This document shows, piece after piece, positions 24,783 to 34,210 of a DNA stretch of 64,000 bases. Position 1 is the stretch's first letter. Every line of letters starts with the position of its first letter. The stretch comes from Ulvibacterium sp965228935. Lineage in GTDB: Bacteria; Bacteroidota; Bacteroidia; Flavobacteriales; Flavobacteriaceae. A model generated the notes under the pieces. The model saw only the letters and a list, made by a program, of their open reading frames with translations. It made no database searches and was not told the DNA's origin. Location of the stretch: positions 4,464,001 to 4,528,000 of the forward strand of contig NZ_OZ245846.1 in the NCBI RefSeq assembly GCF_965228935.1, written 5' to 3'. A program made the position numbers and the translations under genes.

Positions 24783-25109
24783 CTATTGGATGGTCGGAGG
24801 GCCGCGAAGATAATTTTGGAGTAGGAAATCCAAATGAAAAGATGTTGTCAATCTTTCTTTAAGAGCAATTGAAAAAGCTTTGAAATGATGGGTTATCGCT
24901 CCCTGAACATATAATTGCTGGTCAAAATAATAGGTGCAAATATCACAATGTGCGTCATTCTCCGTAGTAACATACGTGCCTTGTAATTCTTCTCCAGGAG
25001 GATTCTCAAACGAATGATGTGAGGCATGCCATGCCATTAATAATGGTAACAGCCCTATATACATTCCTAGTATGGATGATATTAGATTATACCTATCATT
25101 CACTGCCAA
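24783..25109 (-). CDS. Small membrane protein with CxxC motif and RGPP tail (copy A)
   Basis: 108 residues from a TTG start 4 nt after the stop of the DUF5916 gene; an internal ATG at 25061 is the alternative. An N-terminal hydrophobic segment (SSILGMYIGLLPLLMAWHAS) leads to His-rich positions, then HCDICTYY, then a second hydrophobic or amphipathic part, and ends LQNYLRGPPTIQ. Two more proteins here (40347-40682, 41548-41850) share the features: a short membrane leader, clustered His, Cys-Asp/Glu-x-Cys, and an Arg-Pro/Gly-Pro-Pro tail. This resembles DUF2946-type proteins often near metal TonB receptors, and suggests metal binding in the periplasm. Confidence 0.65.
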   Translation of the reverse strand: MAVNDRYNLISSILGMYIGLLPLLMAWHASHHSFENPPGEELQGTYVTTENDAHCDICTYYFDQQLYVQGAITHHFKAFSIALKERLTTSFHLDFLLQNYLRGPPTIQ

Positions 25110-25112
25110 TAC

Positions 25113-27317
25113 CTAAAACTGTTTTAAAAAAGTAATTTTGCTAATGAATTGCGTGCTCTGCTGTACAGGGTCGAAAATATCGGTTTGGGTATCGTTAAAT
25201 ACCAAGTAAATAAAGGATAAGGGCATATATTCCCAACTAAAACGTATATTCCATCTGCCCTGTTCGTTGAAACTGTTATACTGATAAAAGGTAGACAGTT
25301 GCACCCTGGGATTTAGGGCCAGCCTTAGACTTGCCGTGTACAGATCCGTATCCAAATCCGCTTGTTCCAAACCCACACCGTTGATATCATTATGCTCATA
25401 ATTGAGCGTAAGTGTGGTATGGGGAATTGGTGCAAACCGGGCCGCAGCGTTGATCGTGGTCCGGGTACCGTTATAAAAATCCCCGAAGTCTACACCAACA
25501 TCGCCTGACCATTTTTTGGACTGATCCGTATTGTATTGAATCAAATATCTCGTATAGAAATATCTGTCCTGTTCGATCTCCAAACCCAGGGGCGCAAAAT
25601 CAAAGTTGATGTTCTGCCATGTCGGGGTCGTGGAAATTTCCAAAAAACTATTGTCCTTAAACCAGGTGAACACGGGAAAAACATAAAGACTCGCTTGTTG
25701 AAAACTACTGGGGTCGGTGGCATCATGGTTGTAATTAACGAACAGCCCCGGATCCCATCTTCTGATCCAATCGATTTTTTTGGGCCTCCAGATATAATAC
25801 CCCCCTGGATTATGGCGTATAACATCGTTTTGCCTCACAAAACCCATTCTGGGGTTATAGTTGGCATCCGTATATTCCGTGACCCATCCGTAGTAATACT
25901 CGTTACTATCATTGCCCACAAAGATTCGTCCCGCAAAACCCGTATTACCCGTAAATTCATCTATGGAGGTAGATAGGAGATACTGGATATCCCATTGGCT
26001 TGTGGGACGTATTTGGCCATCCAAGGTAATGGTAGTATTATTATTGCTCTCCAGACCCAGTTCATCATAACTATCATCCAGTCTATGGGTAACCATAAGA
26101 CCCACATTGTTTTCCCTTCCATAGTTTTTCAAATACCGAAATACCCCAAAGTTGCCCCCCGCCGAGTTTTCGGTTTCCCGTTGACGCACAAAAAGTCCCG
26201 CCAACGCACTTTTTTCGGTTCGTTGGGTAAAACGGGCACCTACATCTATAGGTGCCGGTATGGCGTTAAATTCTCCCTGAAGACCAATTCGTCGACTAAA
26301 AAAGGGGCGAATGGATTGTTGCAACCCGCCCGCCCAAATACCGGAATTTTCCAAAAAGAACTGCCTCCGTTCGGGAAAAAAGATGTTGAAACGCTCCAAG
26401 TTGTTCACGGCCAAATCAACATCGGCCTGTGCAAAGTCGGTATTTACGGTGAGGTCAAGAACCGTTTTTGGGTCGATGGCCCATTTGACATCCGCGCCTA
26501 TTTTTGGGTCGTTCAATTTATCGATCAATACGGTTCCCTCCTTATTTTCGTCATATTGGTACAACGCATATGGCTCCACCCTTATGTTAGTCGAAGGTGG
26601 GGGGGCTTCAATACCCGTTAGCTTGGCCGCATAGGTCATCCGATAGGGTGTAAACGACTGGGGAATGGCCGGAAAAGTGGAAACCTCGATATCCCTTCGG
26701 GCATAGCGTACCAAAGTAATCCCCAATTCAATAGTGTTCCCGGATTCCGGAAGATTATATCGCAAGCTTTTAAAGGGAATGGCCATTTCTACGGTATATC
26801 CGGCATCGGTTCGTTGTGTTCTGACCCGCCAGAGGGTATTCCACCCCGTATCAAAATTATTGCCATTGAAATTCTGAAAATCACGTTGGTTACCATAAGG
26901 GGTAGTTTGAAAGCCCTGGGCGTATTGCTTTAAGTTTTGTGGATCAAGGGCTATGCCGAAAATATCATTTTCGCCCCAACTGAAATCCCTACGCAAATCT
27001 TGAATGCGGATGCCTTTAATACCAACAGAATCTTTACAAAATGCTCCGATATACAGATTTTTGTCATCATAGAGAAAACGAACTTCGGTTTTGTATTTCA
27101 GGTTTCCACCCTGTCTAGGTTCCCTTCTAAAGAAATCGGAAGTAACTTCTATTTTTTCCCAATCGGTCTCGGAGAGTTTGCCATCCAACTTAATATCGCC
27201 CATCGCTTTTACCGCCTTTATGGTCAAAGGTGTTTCCGGTGGCGGGAAGTTCTGGTTTTCCTGAGATAAGGCCACTACCGAACAGAAAAGTAATGGAACG
27301 AGGTATAAAAATCTCAT
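25113..27317 (-). CDS. CBM9-like domain plus DUF5916 protein
   Basis: 734 residues. A signal peptide (ending near VALSQ) is followed by an N-terminal family-9 carbohydrate-binding-like domain (IKLDGKLSETDWEKIE; YTVEMAIPFKSLRYN) over about residues 35-230. The remaining 500 residues form the DUF5916 region, rich in alternating hydrophobic strands and aromatic positions (RQFFLENSGIWAGG), consistent with an outer-membrane beta-barrel. The exact function of this family is not known. In the cluster it lies between an exported hydrolase and a CxxC protein, suggesting a role at the outer membrane in ligand handling or export. Confidence 0.82.
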   Translation of the reverse strand: MRFLYLVPLLFCSVVALSQENQNFPPPETPLTIKAVKAMGDIKLDGKLSETDWEKIEVTSDFFRREPRQGGNLKYKTEVRFLYDDKNLYIGAFCKDSVGIKGIRIQDLRRDFSWGENDIFGIALDPQNLKQYAQGFQTTPYGNQRDFQNFNGNNFDTGWNTLWRVRTQRTDAGYTVEMAIPFKSLRYNLPESGNTIELGITLVRYARRDIEVSTFPAIPQSFTPYRMTYAAKLTGIEAPPPSTNIRVEPYALYQYDENKEGTVLIDKLNDPKIGADVKWAIDPKTVLDLTVNTDFAQADVDLAVNNLERFNIFFPERRQFFLENSGIWAGGLQQSIRPFFSRRIGLQGEFNAIPAPIDVGARFTQRTEKSALAGLFVRQRETENSAGGNFGVFRYLKNYGRENNVGLMVTHRLDDSYDELGLESNNNTTITLDGQIRPTSQWDIQYLLSTSIDEFTGNTGFAGRIFVGNDSNEYYYGWVTEYTDANYNPRMGFVRQNDVIRHNPGGYYIWRPKKIDWIRRWDPGLFVNYNHDATDPSSFQQASLYVFPVFTWFKDNSFLEISTTPTWQNINFDFAPLGLEIEQDRYFYTRYLIQYNTDQSKKWSGDVGVDFGDFYNGTRTTINAAARFAPIPHTTLTLNYEHNDINGVGLEQADLDTDLYTASLRLALNPRVQLSTFYQYNSFNEQGRWNIRFSWEYMPLSFIYLVFNDTQTDIFDPVQQSTQFISKITFLKQF

Positions 27318-27322
27318 ATTTT

Positions 27323-28165
27323 TTATTTTGATTCAATAAAGTCCTCTAACAATGCATTGAATTCTTCGGCTCTTTCCCAAAACATGGCATGGCTCGTAAT
27401 TGCCTTTATTTTAGCCTTTGGGGCATAGGTTTTGAGCCAAGTACTAGCTTCGTCATACCAGGAAGCCCTTACCATAAAAACCGAAGGTGTTTCCAGTTGA
27501 CTTACTTCCTTTGTATAGTCCGATACCAGACCATCTATGTAAAGGCTTAGGGCAATATCGGGAGGAGTCATGCGTATTTCCTTCCGCATCCAGGTTCTGG
27601 TTGTATCATCAATTGAATCATGAAGCATCCAGTCAATAATGTCATCGGGTTCCGAAGGTTCGGAAATCATTCCTTTTAGGCTACTTCGATAATCATCAAA
27701 CGTCCCATAAACCCATTCTTTCTCCCTATTTCCGATCCATTTGGGAGGTTCATCGATAAAAACCAACTTACGAATCCGATCCGATCCAAATGCCCGCAGA
27801 TATTCGTACATGGCGAGGCAACCACTGGACCAGCCTATCAATACAATTTCATTTAGGTCCTTTTGTAAAATCAACTCCCTAAGATCGGTCGCATGACGGG
27901 CATATGTATTCTTATAAGTTGTTTTATTCGACCTCCCTTGCCCCCTTGGATCGTATAGGATAACATGATGTTGCTTTGAAAAGTACTCCTTTTGTTTTTC
28001 AAAGAATCGATGGGTCATGGTCCAACCGGGAATGAAGAGAAGCGTTTCCCCTTCACCTGCTTCCTCAATATATAGGTTTGTACCGTCTTTAAGTTCAAAA
28101 TAAGTTTCCTGGCCAAAAGCCGGACAGGTAAAACAAAATAGAATTAAAAGATTAAAAACTTTCAT
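27323..28165 (-). CDS. Exported alpha/beta-hydrolase
   Basis: 280 residues with signal peptide MKVFNLLILFCFTCPAFGQ. The mature protein has the alpha/beta hydrolase signature: oxyanion-hole region FIPGWTMTHRF, YDPRGQGRSNKT, nucleophile elbow GWSSG (Ser near residue 117) and a late His (ITSHAMFWE). Periplasmic location is expected. The gene overlaps the racemase homologue by 14 nt and precedes DUF5916 by 5 nt, so it belongs to the same operon. Given its setting next to a siderophore-type receptor, hydrolysis of an imported metal-ligand ester is a reasonable guess, by analogy with siderophore esterases. The substrate is not shown by sequence. Confidence 0.82.
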   Translation of the reverse strand: MKVFNLLILFCFTCPAFGQETYFELKDGTNLYIEEAGEGETLLFIPGWTMTHRFFEKQKEYFSKQHHVILYDPRGQGRSNKTTYKNTYARHATDLRELILQKDLNEIVLIGWSSGCLAMYEYLRAFGSDRIRKLVFIDEPPKWIGNREKEWVYGTFDDYRSSLKGMISEPSEPDDIIDWMLHDSIDDTTRTWMRKEIRMTPPDIALSLYIDGLVSDYTKEVSQLETPSVFMVRASWYDEASTWLKTYAPKAKIKAITSHAMFWERAEEFNALLEDFIESK

Positions 28166-29366
28166 ACGTCTTTTTAGGGATGGATTCCTTGTAATTGATT
28201 TGCAAATAGTTGTGCCCCTTTACCAGCTTGCCAAAGCCTTCAGGGGTAATTTCCGGCCGCTCGGGACCAATTAAGGTTGCTATGTCCCCTACCCTAATTT
28301 TCGTTTTAGATCCAAGCGAAACATTGGTGTGACTGGCATTTACATTTACGACCGGATAGAGTTCGCCTCCCAATAAAATCACGGCCCCGTTTTCCGCTCC
28401 ACTATCATAACCGTCCGCCCAACCCACAGGGAGCGTGGCAATCCATTCGTCCTTTCTTACTTTGTAGAATCGGGAAAAACCAATGGTATCACCTGTCTTC
28501 AGTTTTTCGAGACGAATTATCGGGGCTTTAAGTCGATACGGTACTTGAAGTGGATATTGTTTGGCTTCAGGCCTGTTGGCCATAGGAAATGATCCATGGA
28601 GCAAAATACCAGGTCGCACTGCCTCCTGATGCGATTTTGGCAATTCCAAAAGCGAAAGCGACGGGGCCAAGTGCTTTATCCCAGTGGTTATTCCTTTTCC
28701 GTTCAGTTCTTTTGTAATTTCCTCAAAACGCTGAATTTGCTGCTCCGCAAAGTCCTTTGGTGAAGTGAGCGTAGAGAAGGTATGGGAAATACTTAACTTA
28801 TCATTTTTGGACACTTCTTCTCCGATATACACCGCTTCCTCATAGGGAATGCCCATTCTACCCAAACCTGTGTCTATATAAAGCGCGACCTTTATCGTTT
28901 TATTTGTTCCCTTGGTGAGCTCATTTATTTTTTTGAACGAAGCTTTTGAAAAAATACTCAAGGTGATTTCCTGTTCTACAAGAGCATTGGCGGCTACACT
29001 ATCAAAATCCCCCATGAGTAGGATGGGTTTCGAAAATCTATTTGTTCTTAAAGCGATGGCCCGCTCATCCTTCACCAAAGCAACGGCCGCTATGGCCGGT
29101 GAGCCATCTAAAATTTTGGCTACTTGGACATCTCCCAGACCGTAAGCGTTATTTTTCAACACGGCTATAATGGGCTTCCCCCCTACCATTTTATTGATTT
29201 GTGAGGCATTGTGCAGGTAAGCAGATTTGGATAGTTCTATCCAAGGTTTGCTATCATATAATCTCTTGGCGAAAACCCGATCGTGACCAAATACATATGG
29301 ACCCATAGCCATGGTAGCCAAACCTGCAAAGGATTCATAGATGAACTGTCTTCTATTTTTTTTCAT
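28152..29366 (-). CDS. Tat-exported alanine-racemase-family PLP enzyme
   Basis: 404 residues. The N-terminus KKNRRQFIYESFAGLATMAM carries a twin-arginine motif (NRRQFI) and a hydrophobic core, so a folded enzyme carrying PLP would be exported. The PLP lysine is in AVLKNNAYGLG, where canonical enzymes have AYGHG. DTGLGRMG, RPGILLHG and VGWADGYDSG follow the alanine racemase pattern. The catalytic Tyr aligns with the one in GFSRFY, and another Tyr is found near the C-terminus (NYKESIP). Periplasmic racemases of broad specificity (Bsr-like) are known. Here it shares an operon with an exported hydrolase and a metal receptor, so it may act on amino acids from an imported metallophore (inference). 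Confidence 0.85.
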   Translation of the reverse strand: MKKNRRQFIYESFAGLATMAMGPYVFGHDRVFAKRLYDSKPWIELSKSAYLHNASQINKMVGGKPIIAVLKNNAYGLGDVQVAKILDGSPAIAAVALVKDERAIALRTNRFSKPILLMGDFDSVAANALVEQEITLSIFSKASFKKINELTKGTNKTIKVALYIDTGLGRMGIPYEEAVYIGEEVSKNDKLSISHTFSTLTSPKDFAEQQIQRFEEITKELNGKGITTGIKHLAPSLSLLELPKSHQEAVRPGILLHGSFPMANRPEAKQYPLQVPYRLKAPIIRLEKLKTGDTIGFSRFYKVRKDEWIATLPVGWADGYDSGAENGAVILLGGELYPVVNVNASHTNVSLGSKTKIRVGDIATLIGPERPEITPEGFGKLVKGHNYLQINYKESIPKKTYESF

Positions 29367-29500
29367 AAAATTTCAGGTTAGGTCCTATATAGTGAACAAA
29401 TCGAACAACTATCATATATTTTTAAATCTACCTTTGAAACAACCATTCCCGATGACTTGTTAGATGGAAAAAACCTTGTACAAAACTTGTATGGGTCGTT

Positions 29501-30502
29501 TTAATCATATTCCTTAATGGTCTGTAATAATTGATAAATGGAGGATGCCTCCTTTTCCATGGCCTTGGAGGTCACCTTCCACAAAATTCCTTTTTTGGCG
29601 GCTATGACCGTAATCGAAATGGCCGCATCATTGACTACTTCTATGCGCTCACGTTCCAAAGCTTTTTTGGTCCAAAGCAGACCATCCCCATTGCCCTTTA
29701 GGCAAATACTTCTATGATAAGGTTCTTGAGCCTCAAAAGCTCCCTTTCCCATGTTAAAATGGATACCCTCACTTTCAAATGCCCTGGCAAATGAGCCGTC
29801 CAAGACCAAATCCTCCGGTGCGCCAATAACAAGTTTCCCATTTTTGGGCTGAAGCCAGAGTTTGTCCGCATATTTTAAGGCGAGTTCCATATCATGCGTT
29901 GACATCAGGACACATTTATTGTCCTTCTTGGCCAGTTGCCGCATCAATTGCATAATCTCTATGCGCCTTGGTAAATCTAGAAAAGCCGTTATCTCGTCGA
30001 GTATCATCACTTCGGTTTCCTGGGCCAACGCTTTGGCCACCATGATTTTTTGACGTTCCCCATCACTAAGTTCAGATAGCATTCTCCCGGCAAGTTCCTG
30101 TGCCCCCACCATGGCAATGGCCCATTGAACGACTTCATGGTCTTTAGGCTTCAGTTTTCCCGACCAGCCTGTATACGGATATCTTCCCAAACCAACTACC
30201 TCATAACTACTGAGCATACCCCCATGGACACGTTCGGTGAGTACCAAACTTAATTTGGTGGCCAATTGACGCGATGATACTTGAGAAATGTCCTTTCCTT
30301 CAAAAAGGACTTGTCCCTCCAAAGGCTTTTGTGCACCAGAAATGGTACGAATCAATGTGGATTTTCCTGCACCATTGGGCCCTAGTAAGCAGACCAACTC
30401 CCCTTTTTTCAAGGTCTCCGTTATGTTTTCTGCAACCACTTTTTTTTCTGACTTATTTAAATAGCCTATCGACAACTGTCTTATATCCAGAACATCTTCC
30501 AT
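29501..30502 (-). CDS. FecE-type ABC transporter ATP-binding protein
   Basis: 333 residues from the ATG at 30502; a TTG 5 codons earlier would overlap the permease stop, while the ATG gives a 4-nt spacing. Motifs are Walker A GPNGAGKST, signature LSDGERQK, Walker B VMILDEITAFLD and switch His in STHD. The C-terminal extension of about 80 residues (EAQEPYHRSICLKGNGDGLL) is common in Bacteroidetes FecE-like subunits. It works with the FecCD permease next door and the FecB-like lipoproteins in metal-siderophore or vitamin B12 import. The permease and three binding proteins lie immediately upstream, all in the same orientation. Confidence 0.9.
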   Translation of the reverse strand: MEDVLDIRQLSIGYLNKSEKKVVAENITETLKKGELVCLLGPNGAGKSTLIRTISGAQKPLEGQVLFEGKDISQVSSRQLATKLSLVLTERVHGGMLSSYEVVGLGRYPYTGWSGKLKPKDHEVVQWAIAMVGAQELAGRMLSELSDGERQKIMVAKALAQETEVMILDEITAFLDLPRRIEIMQLMRQLAKKDNKCVLMSTHDMELALKYADKLWLQPKNGKLVIGAPEDLVLDGSFARAFESEGIHFNMGKGAFEAQEPYHRSICLKGNGDGLLWTKKALERERIEVVNDAAISITVIAAKKGILWKVTSKAMEKEASSIYQLLQTIKEYD

Positions 30503-30506
30503 AATT

Positions 30507-31637
30507 CTATAATTCAAATGTTCGCATTTTACGGTTTCTTAATAGTACCCACATTACCACTGGCGCACCAATCAATGCATTGACCGCATTTAAATGAAGA
30601 AAATGACGTTCCCAAGGAAGGTGTACAAAAAGATCGGCCGCCATGGCCACCAGGCAACCCAATAACATTACCGCCGGTATCAGAATTCTGTGATCGGAGG
30701 TGCTGAAAAGGCCTCTTGCAAGGTGGGGAACAATCAGCCCCAAAAAGAGAACAGGGCCACAATAAGCTGTCACGGGAGCCGCCAATAACACGGCACTGCC
30801 CAAGGTAATGATACGGGTGCGTTTCACGGACATTCCCAATGCCCTTGCATAGTTTTCCCCCAATAAAAAAGCGTTCAAAGGTTTGGCCATCAACCAACCA
30901 CTAAGCAACCCAATAATTGTAAGAGGTATAAGGACGGGAAAATGTTCCCAATACACACCGGCAAAGCTACCATCATTCCAGCCAGCAAAAACCTTGGCTT
31001 GAGATTGATTGGTGAAATGTAAAATAGCACTGATTAAGCCTAGGGCAAAATAGCCTAGCATTAATCCAAAAATCAACAAAGTAATGGTACTGACATATCG
31101 GGCAACGAAAACCATTAGCAGCAGCACCAATAGACAGCCTAACATGGCCCCAGCGACGATACCTAAATTGCTCAAAATCTCCAGGTTTTCCAAAAATGAA
31201 GATCCTACTACAACTGCCGAAGTAACCACCAGAGCCACTCCCAATTGTGACCCAGCCGTAAGACCCAAGGCCCAAGGCCCAGCTAAAGGATTGCGGAACA
31301 TGGTCTGTAGTTGAAGCCCTGCGGTACCCAATGCCGCCCCGCCAATACCTGCAGCTATGGTGCGAGGCATTCTAAGCTCTTTGATAATGGTGCTATGGGT
31401 GGGATCTGCATCGTCCCATCCAAACAATACAGCAATGATACCATCGAAGTCTATAGCTACAGTACCGACACCTAGTTCAAGTAGAATCAAAAGAAGGATT
31501 CCTACCACCAAAAAAGGAAAAAGAAAAATTCGGGCGCGTGCTGGTATCCTTATTTTTAAGGGTGCCTTAACATCAATTTCTTTTGATTGTTCGATTCCTT
31601 TGTCCGACCTTTTTTTAGCTTGGTACTTTACTTCCAT
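30507..31637 (-). CDS. FecCD-family ABC permease
   Basis: 376 residues with about ten membrane segments. Typical FecCD motifs include RMPRTIAAGIGGAALGTAG near residue 105, PLAGPWALGLTAGSQLGVAL, and GPVLFLGLIVPHLARGLF late in the chain. A cytoplasmic N-terminal extension of about 30 residues is charged. Its ATG overlaps the stop of the third FecB-like gene by one base. It forms the inner-membrane channel for the importer whose ATPase is downstream. The family carries iron-siderophores, haem, cobalamin and other chelates, so the substrate remains open. Confidence 0.9.
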   Translation of the reverse strand: MEVKYQAKKRSDKGIEQSKEIDVKAPLKIRIPARARIFLFPFLVVGILLLILLELGVGTVAIDFDGIIAVLFGWDDADPTHSTIIKELRMPRTIAAGIGGAALGTAGLQLQTMFRNPLAGPWALGLTAGSQLGVALVVTSAVVVGSSFLENLEILSNLGIVAGAMLGCLLVLLLMVFVARYVSTITLLIFGLMLGYFALGLISAILHFTNQSQAKVFAGWNDGSFAGVYWEHFPVLIPLTIIGLLSGWLMAKPLNAFLLGENYARALGMSVKRTRIITLGSAVLLAAPVTAYCGPVLFLGLIVPHLARGLFSTSDHRILIPAVMLLGCLVAMAADLFVHLPWERHFLHLNAVNALIGAPVVMWVLLRNRKMRTFEL

Positions 31638-32905
31638 CAGAATTGGTTTTTGGTTAGAATCACCCTTTCAAAATATTCCGGCTCATGGTCAGGCAAAAGT
31701 TCCGGGTAAAAAATGGAAACTAAATCCTCCAAGACCAGATCAGGGCGAACCTCAGGGGTCTCATACCAGTCATAGGCATTGTGCTCATAGCGCGTTCGTT
31801 TTTGATAGTGGAACACTTGACCATTACGATAAGCCTTGAAAGAGTTTAAATATTCAGAGGGTGGCCAGTTTTCATCGGATGTGCTATTCGCTATCCAAAA
31901 GTCAGCATCCTTGGCCAGGGAGAGTATCTTTTCGTTGTTCATACCGACGGCATGTGTCGGCCCATCATCTGCAAGTACGTTAATTGCACCAGCGGCTTCC
32001 AGAAAAGATGCATAAAAATCATTACGATGGGCAGACCAGTCACTATTCTCGGAAGGATGATATACCAAAAAAGCGGTCGCCTTTTCTTCTTTTTGCCGCA
32101 CTTTGTCCATCAATTGCTTACAACGGGTAACCACTTCCTCAAACAGCTTGTTGGCCTCTTCCTCTTTATTAAAGAAGAGTGCGGTAAACTTTAGCCATTC
32201 GGCCTTACCCAAAAAAGAAGGTTCCGCCCATGCAAACTGGGGAATGGCATTTATGCCCAGAATCCTCATTTTTTCCAGGGAAGCCATTTTATCTCGATCT
32301 GACGAATACAGCGTCAGCAAATCTGGATTTAACGAAAGGATAACCTCGGGCAAAGGAACACGATGAAAACTGTACCCTATGGAAGCGATTTTCTTTTCTT
32401 CCCATCGTTGTCTCAGTTCTGAATCATATATGGCGCCCCCACCCATGGCCACAATATTGTTCATCAACCCAAGCGCCTTTAGGCGAGTTACCTCCCCGTC
32501 GTCATTTGCCGCAACGGTCTTCAACGGCACTTCGATGACCCATGCGTCTTTAAGCTCGTCCTTTAACTCGGGTGGTTTTGTTCCCTTTTGCACCAGTACC
32601 AATTGCTTATCAAAAAGAACACCCCTGTCCGGACTATTGTAGTGAAGATGCACCAGTTTATAGCCGGGCGTATTGGTAACCGAAAAGTTTTGGGCATACC
32701 GAACATCCACTTTTGTCGTGAAATTGTTTTTTATATCGGTAGATTCTACGTCTAGTGTTTTGTTTTTATTGGCAGAAGGTCCGCAACCAGTCATAACTCC
32801 ACCAAAGAGGCTTACTAAGAGTAAAAGAAATAAGACTCGGGGACCATCAAGGGTGCTAAGCCTTGACAGGTACAGATTTTTGAATACTGCGGGTTTTTCG
32901 CTCAT
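31637..32905 (-). CDS. FecB-like metal-chelate binding lipoprotein (copy 3)
   Basis: 422 residues. The signal region LLLLVSLFGGVMTGCG places the lipid-modified Cys at about residue 41. The body is a periplasmic binding protein of the FecB/BtuF type: VLVQKGTKPPEL, VIEVPLKTVAAN (first lobe), ASIGYSFHRVPLPEVILSLN (second lobe) and a C-terminal HYQKRTRYEHNAYDWYETPE stretch. The DWYE/VRPDLVLEDLV segment is shared with copies 1 and 2. It overlaps the FecCD start by 1 nt. It is the most divergent of the three paralogues, suggesting a different ligand or role. Confidence 0.87.
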   Translation of the reverse strand: MSEKPAVFKNLYLSRLSTLDGPRVLFLLLLVSLFGGVMTGCGPSANKNKTLDVESTDIKNNFTTKVDVRYAQNFSVTNTPGYKLVHLHYNSPDRGVLFDKQLVLVQKGTKPPELKDELKDAWVIEVPLKTVAANDDGEVTRLKALGLMNNIVAMGGGAIYDSELRQRWEEKKIASIGYSFHRVPLPEVILSLNPDLLTLYSSDRDKMASLEKMRILGINAIPQFAWAEPSFLGKAEWLKFTALFFNKEEEANKLFEEVVTRCKQLMDKVRQKEEKATAFLVYHPSENSDWSAHRNDFYASFLEAAGAINVLADDGPTHAVGMNNEKILSLAKDADFWIANSTSDENWPPSEYLNSFKAYRNGQVFHYQKRTRYEHNAYDWYETPEVRPDLVLEDLVSIFYPELLPDHEPEYFERVILTKNQF

Positions 32906-32915
32906 TTCAACAGAA

Positions 32916-34208
32916 TTAGTTGTCTTGTGTTATTGGCCCTTGGGCAACTTTATCGTATTGGCCCATGAAAACCGGAGTATGATCCGGCAACAATTGCGGA
33001 TAGACCAGCTTTATTAAATCTTCCAATACAATATCTGGACGAACAATCGCTTTTGCATACCAATCGGAAGTATTCTTTTTGGGTTTAATTCTTTCCATAT
33101 TGTGGTATAGCTTCCCGGTTCTCCAAGATTCAAAATTATTCATGATGTCCTCTTGGGGAAGTGGGCCCGAATGTATGTCCCCAATTATCCAATGTTGAAC
33201 GTCCTTTCCTTTAAAAAGCAATTCTTCAGTAGTCAAGGTCTGGGCCCCATCCGCATTGGCCTTAGTATTGTTCGCTAGCGCATTCTTCAAACCGGCATCT
33301 ACCATATACTGTGCGGGGATACTATTAATATGCATCTTCCAGCGTTGCTTACTCGTATAAAACCCCCACAAGGCACTTTCTTTCAACTCTACGTTTTGGG
33401 TCAAGGATTTTAAAGCTTCTATTTTGTTTTTAATATCTCCAAAAACCTGGTTTGCCTCTTTTTCGGCATTAAAGAACAATGCATAGAACTTAATCCATTC
33501 GGCTCTCGCCAAGTAATCAGATTCCGCCCAATCAAATACAGCGGCTGTAGGGATTCCTAATTGTCGGCATTTATCCAAGCTCTCCCTATGATCCAAGCTG
33601 GCCAAGGTCATTAAAAATACTTCCGGTTTTCTTTGAAGCAGTACCTCAAAATTAGGGGGGCTGTGCCAACTATATCCTATCTGCCCAATGGTACCACTAA
33701 GTGCTTTTCCCCTCATTTCATCATTATAGGAATAAAGCCCTCCAATTGCATTAATATGGTTTTCACGCCCAATCTCGCGTAGATAACTCTCAGAGTGTTG
33801 CACATTAACTCCTACGGTTTGAACAGGGATATAAATCACAGTGGCATTCTGAAGCGGGCCTTTAAGTACCGGAGGTTCGGTACCATTCTGAACCAATACC
33901 GTTACATCTTTAACATCTTCCGATTCGGTAGGGGAAGAATCACCATCACCAAACGTCGCATTAGTGCGAACTATCTTATAATTATCATGGTAAGCAACGG
34001 TAAATTTTTTGGCATACTCGATATCCACTTTTGTTAGGAAATAATCTTTAGTGCTCAGGAATTTTGCCTCAGGGTCTTTTTTTTCGGTCCTATCCGTTTT
34101 ACAACTTATCAAAAGACAAAAACAGCAGATTACCAATCCCCATAATTTTAACTTGGGTCTTAATCTAATTTTTAATGTCCCGGATGAAATACGATACATA
34201 CTTGTCAT
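32916..34208 (-). CDS. FecB-like metal-chelate binding lipoprotein (copy 2)
   Basis: 430 residues with a lipoprotein signal ending at LISC (Cys around residue 36). The binding-protein motifs are VLVQNGTEPPVL, VIYIPVQTVGVNVQHSES, IGGLYSYNDEMRG, GQIGYSWHSPPNFEVLLQRK and AESDYLARAEWIKFYALFF. The last segment is near-identical to SYLAQAEWLKYYALFF in copy 1. The C-terminal end has KNTSDWYAKAIVRPDIVLED. It sits 2 nt from copy 1 and 10 nt from copy 3, so all three are translated from one message. The conserved His-Ser-Pro-Pro and Trp-rich stretches are candidate chelate contacts. Confidence 0.88.
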   Translation of the reverse strand: MTSMYRISSGTLKIRLRPKLKLWGLVICCFCLLISCKTDRTEKKDPEAKFLSTKDYFLTKVDIEYAKKFTVAYHDNYKIVRTNATFGDGDSSPTESEDVKDVTVLVQNGTEPPVLKGPLQNATVIYIPVQTVGVNVQHSESYLREIGRENHINAIGGLYSYNDEMRGKALSGTIGQIGYSWHSPPNFEVLLQRKPEVFLMTLASLDHRESLDKCRQLGIPTAAVFDWAESDYLARAEWIKFYALFFNAEKEANQVFGDIKNKIEALKSLTQNVELKESALWGFYTSKQRWKMHINSIPAQYMVDAGLKNALANNTKANADGAQTLTTEELLFKGKDVQHWIIGDIHSGPLPQEDIMNNFESWRTGKLYHNMERIKPKKNTSDWYAKAIVRPDIVLEDLIKLVYPQLLPDHTPVFMGQYDKVAQGPITQDN

Positions 34209-34210
34209 TT

